DNA of 64,000 bases, taken from Roseovarius pelagicus. Its GTDB lineage: Bacteria; Pseudomonadota; Alphaproteobacteria; Rhodobacterales; Rhodobacteraceae. Position numbers and translations under genes: made by a program. The notes under the pieces are model-generated. The model ran no database searches. It worked only from the letters and a program-made list of their open reading frames with translations, and was not told the DNA's origin. Of the stretch, positions 63,196 to 64,000 are shown piece after piece (position 1 is the first letter of the stretch; the number at the start of each line of letters is the position of its first letter). The stretch covers positions 124,001 to 188,000 of the forward strand of contig NZ_CP106737.1 in the NCBI RefSeq assembly GCF_025639885.1, given 5' to 3'.

Positions 63196-63207
63196 TTTAC
63201 TCGCCAA

Positions 63208-64000
63208 TCAGCTCTTGAACCACCAGCGCTGATAAGCGCGCGCTCCGTCGAGCTCCCAAGAGTTACTCACTATGTCATGGTGAGCGACGCTGTCTCTCAT
63301 GGCATAAACATAGTTTGTGAACATCGGAATGACCGTGCTGCCTTCATCCCGTGAGATGATAGCCATTTCCCGATACATCTCGGAACGCGTGGCATCATTC
63401 AATTCACCCTTGGCTTGCCGCAGCAGCGAATCGAACCGCTCGTGGCTCCAGAAGGTTTCTGTCCAGCTTGAGCCTGATTCATAGATGAGAGAGAAAATGG
63501 AGTCCGGCGTTGGCCGCGCACCCCATTTCGCGAACACGAAAGGTTTCTTTTGCCAGACATCGGACCAGTATCCATCGTTTGGCTCACGCACGACCTTGAT
63601 GTTGATTCCAGCCGGTCGGGCTTGTTCTGCATAAAGCGTGGCAAAGTCGACAGCGCCTGACATCAGGGAATCCGATGCGGAAAGGTTGGTGTCAAAACTG
63701 TCTAGCCCGACTTCTTTCAGGTGCCATTTTGCCTTGTCCGGATCATAGGGACGTTGCGGAATATCGGTTGGATAATAGGGCATATTGGGAGAGATGTGAA
63801 AATCATTTCCCAATGTCGCCGTGCCAAAGAGGATCTTTTCGATCATCTCTTCTCGGTCAATCGCATGTTTCATTGCCATGCGGATATGATTGTTTTCGAA
63901 GGGGGCAGACGATGCAATCATCGGCAACGTGACTGTCGAACCCGATGGCAGGTTGATGATTTCGATTCCGGGGCGCCGGCTGAGCAGCCTCAACGTCTTT
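63208..64000 (-). CDS. Family 5 extracellular solute-binding protein (N-terminus outside window)
   Basis: C-terminal ~263 residues; the frame is open to the window end, so the start lies beyond. The family core is clear: RMAMKHAIDREEMIEKILFGTA, then YYPTDIPQRPYDPDKAKWHLKE, and the C-terminal PMFTNYVYAMRDSV (each quoted in part). Family 5 proteins bind peptides, glycosides or nickel for Dpp/Opp-type transporters. It is the first gene of the leftward ABC operon. Confidence 0.9.
   Translation of the reverse strand, partial: KTLRLLSRRPGIEIINLPSGSTVTLPMIASSAPFENNHIRMAMKHAIDREEMIEKILFGTATLGNDFHISPNMPYYPTDIPQRPYDPDKAKWHLKEVGLDSFDTNLSASDSLMSGAVDFATLYAEQARPAGINIKVVREPNDGYWSDVWQKKPFVFAKWGARPTPDSIFSLIYESGSSWTETFWSHERFDSLLRQAKGELNDATRSEMYREMAIISRDEGSTVIPMFTNYVYAMRDSVAHHDIVSNSWELDGARAYQRWWFKS

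Overview
The window reads as a GC-rich alphaproteobacterial accessory region, most likely from the Rhodobacteraceae (roseobacter group). The basis is a DUF2793 protein, YjbF/YjbH exopolysaccharide proteins, a remnant of a fused sulfate adenylyltransferase/APS-kinase gene, and an IS66/Tn5053/IS6 mobilome. No tRNA, rRNA, replication origin or CRISPR array is visible. The assignment is an inference from protein families; no database search was run.

Region 1 (1-29.4 kb) is a surface-polysaccharide locus. It holds a glycerophosphotransferase, a nucleotidyltransferase/PPDK-type fusion cut by the window start, a tyrosine autokinase/chain-length protein, an outer-membrane export lipoprotein, two initiating sugar-phosphate transferases, a MurJ-like flippase and a polytopic candidate polymerase. 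It also encodes a nonulosonic acid pathway: NeuC-type epimerase, NeuB-type synthase, a frameshifted NeuA-type CMP-sugar synthetase, and a CBS-fused aminotransferase. A tight operon (sugar amidotransferase, HisF-like, NeuD-like, HisH-like, glycosyltransferase) predicts conversion of an N-acetyl group to an N-acetamidino group. YjbF/YjbH close the region.

Region 2 (29.9-45.1 kb) is a nonribosomal-peptide island. A leftward operon encodes a HupE/UreJ-like membrane protein, a carrier protein, an acyl-CoA-dehydrogenase-type enzyme, a methyltransferase and a free-standing adenylation enzyme. Carrier, dehydrogenase and ligase together form the cassette that turns proline into pyrrole-2-carboxyl-carrier protein. 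Facing it is a 2697-residue NRPS of order C-A-T-C-A-T-TE. Its first adenylation domain is split between motifs A8 and A9 by a zinc-ribbon plus PP-loop ATPase domain related to WbpG-type amidotransferases. By eye this A domain carries an asparagine-type specificity code, and the terminal thioesterase has a cysteine nucleophile. This is the most novel element in the window. A Wzx-like flippase follows, then (45.1-47.6 kb) a leftward SDR / CMP-sugar synthetase / Gfo-Idh operon of the nonulosonate type. Degraded copies of the same APS-kinase 3' end flank this whole block, at 29.7 kb and 48.0 kb.

Region 3 (48.3-54.6 kb) is mobile DNA. A Tn5053/Tn402-like element (tniQ, tniB, 5'-truncated tniA) has its end inside the sat/cysC remnant. 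An IS66 element with recognisable terminal inverted repeats cuts tniA; its tnpC is frameshifted and it carries a small extra gene.

Region 4 (54.8-64 kb) is a leftward catabolic and uptake cluster: a family-5 solute-binding protein (cut by the window end), two permeases, a fused double ATPase, an IS6-family insertion, an enolase-superfamily sugar-acid dehydratase-like enzyme, a GMC oxidoreductase and its small subunit. Two genes (neuA-like and IS66 tnpC) are each broken by one base in a homopolymer run, so sequencing error must be weighed against true mutation or phase variation.
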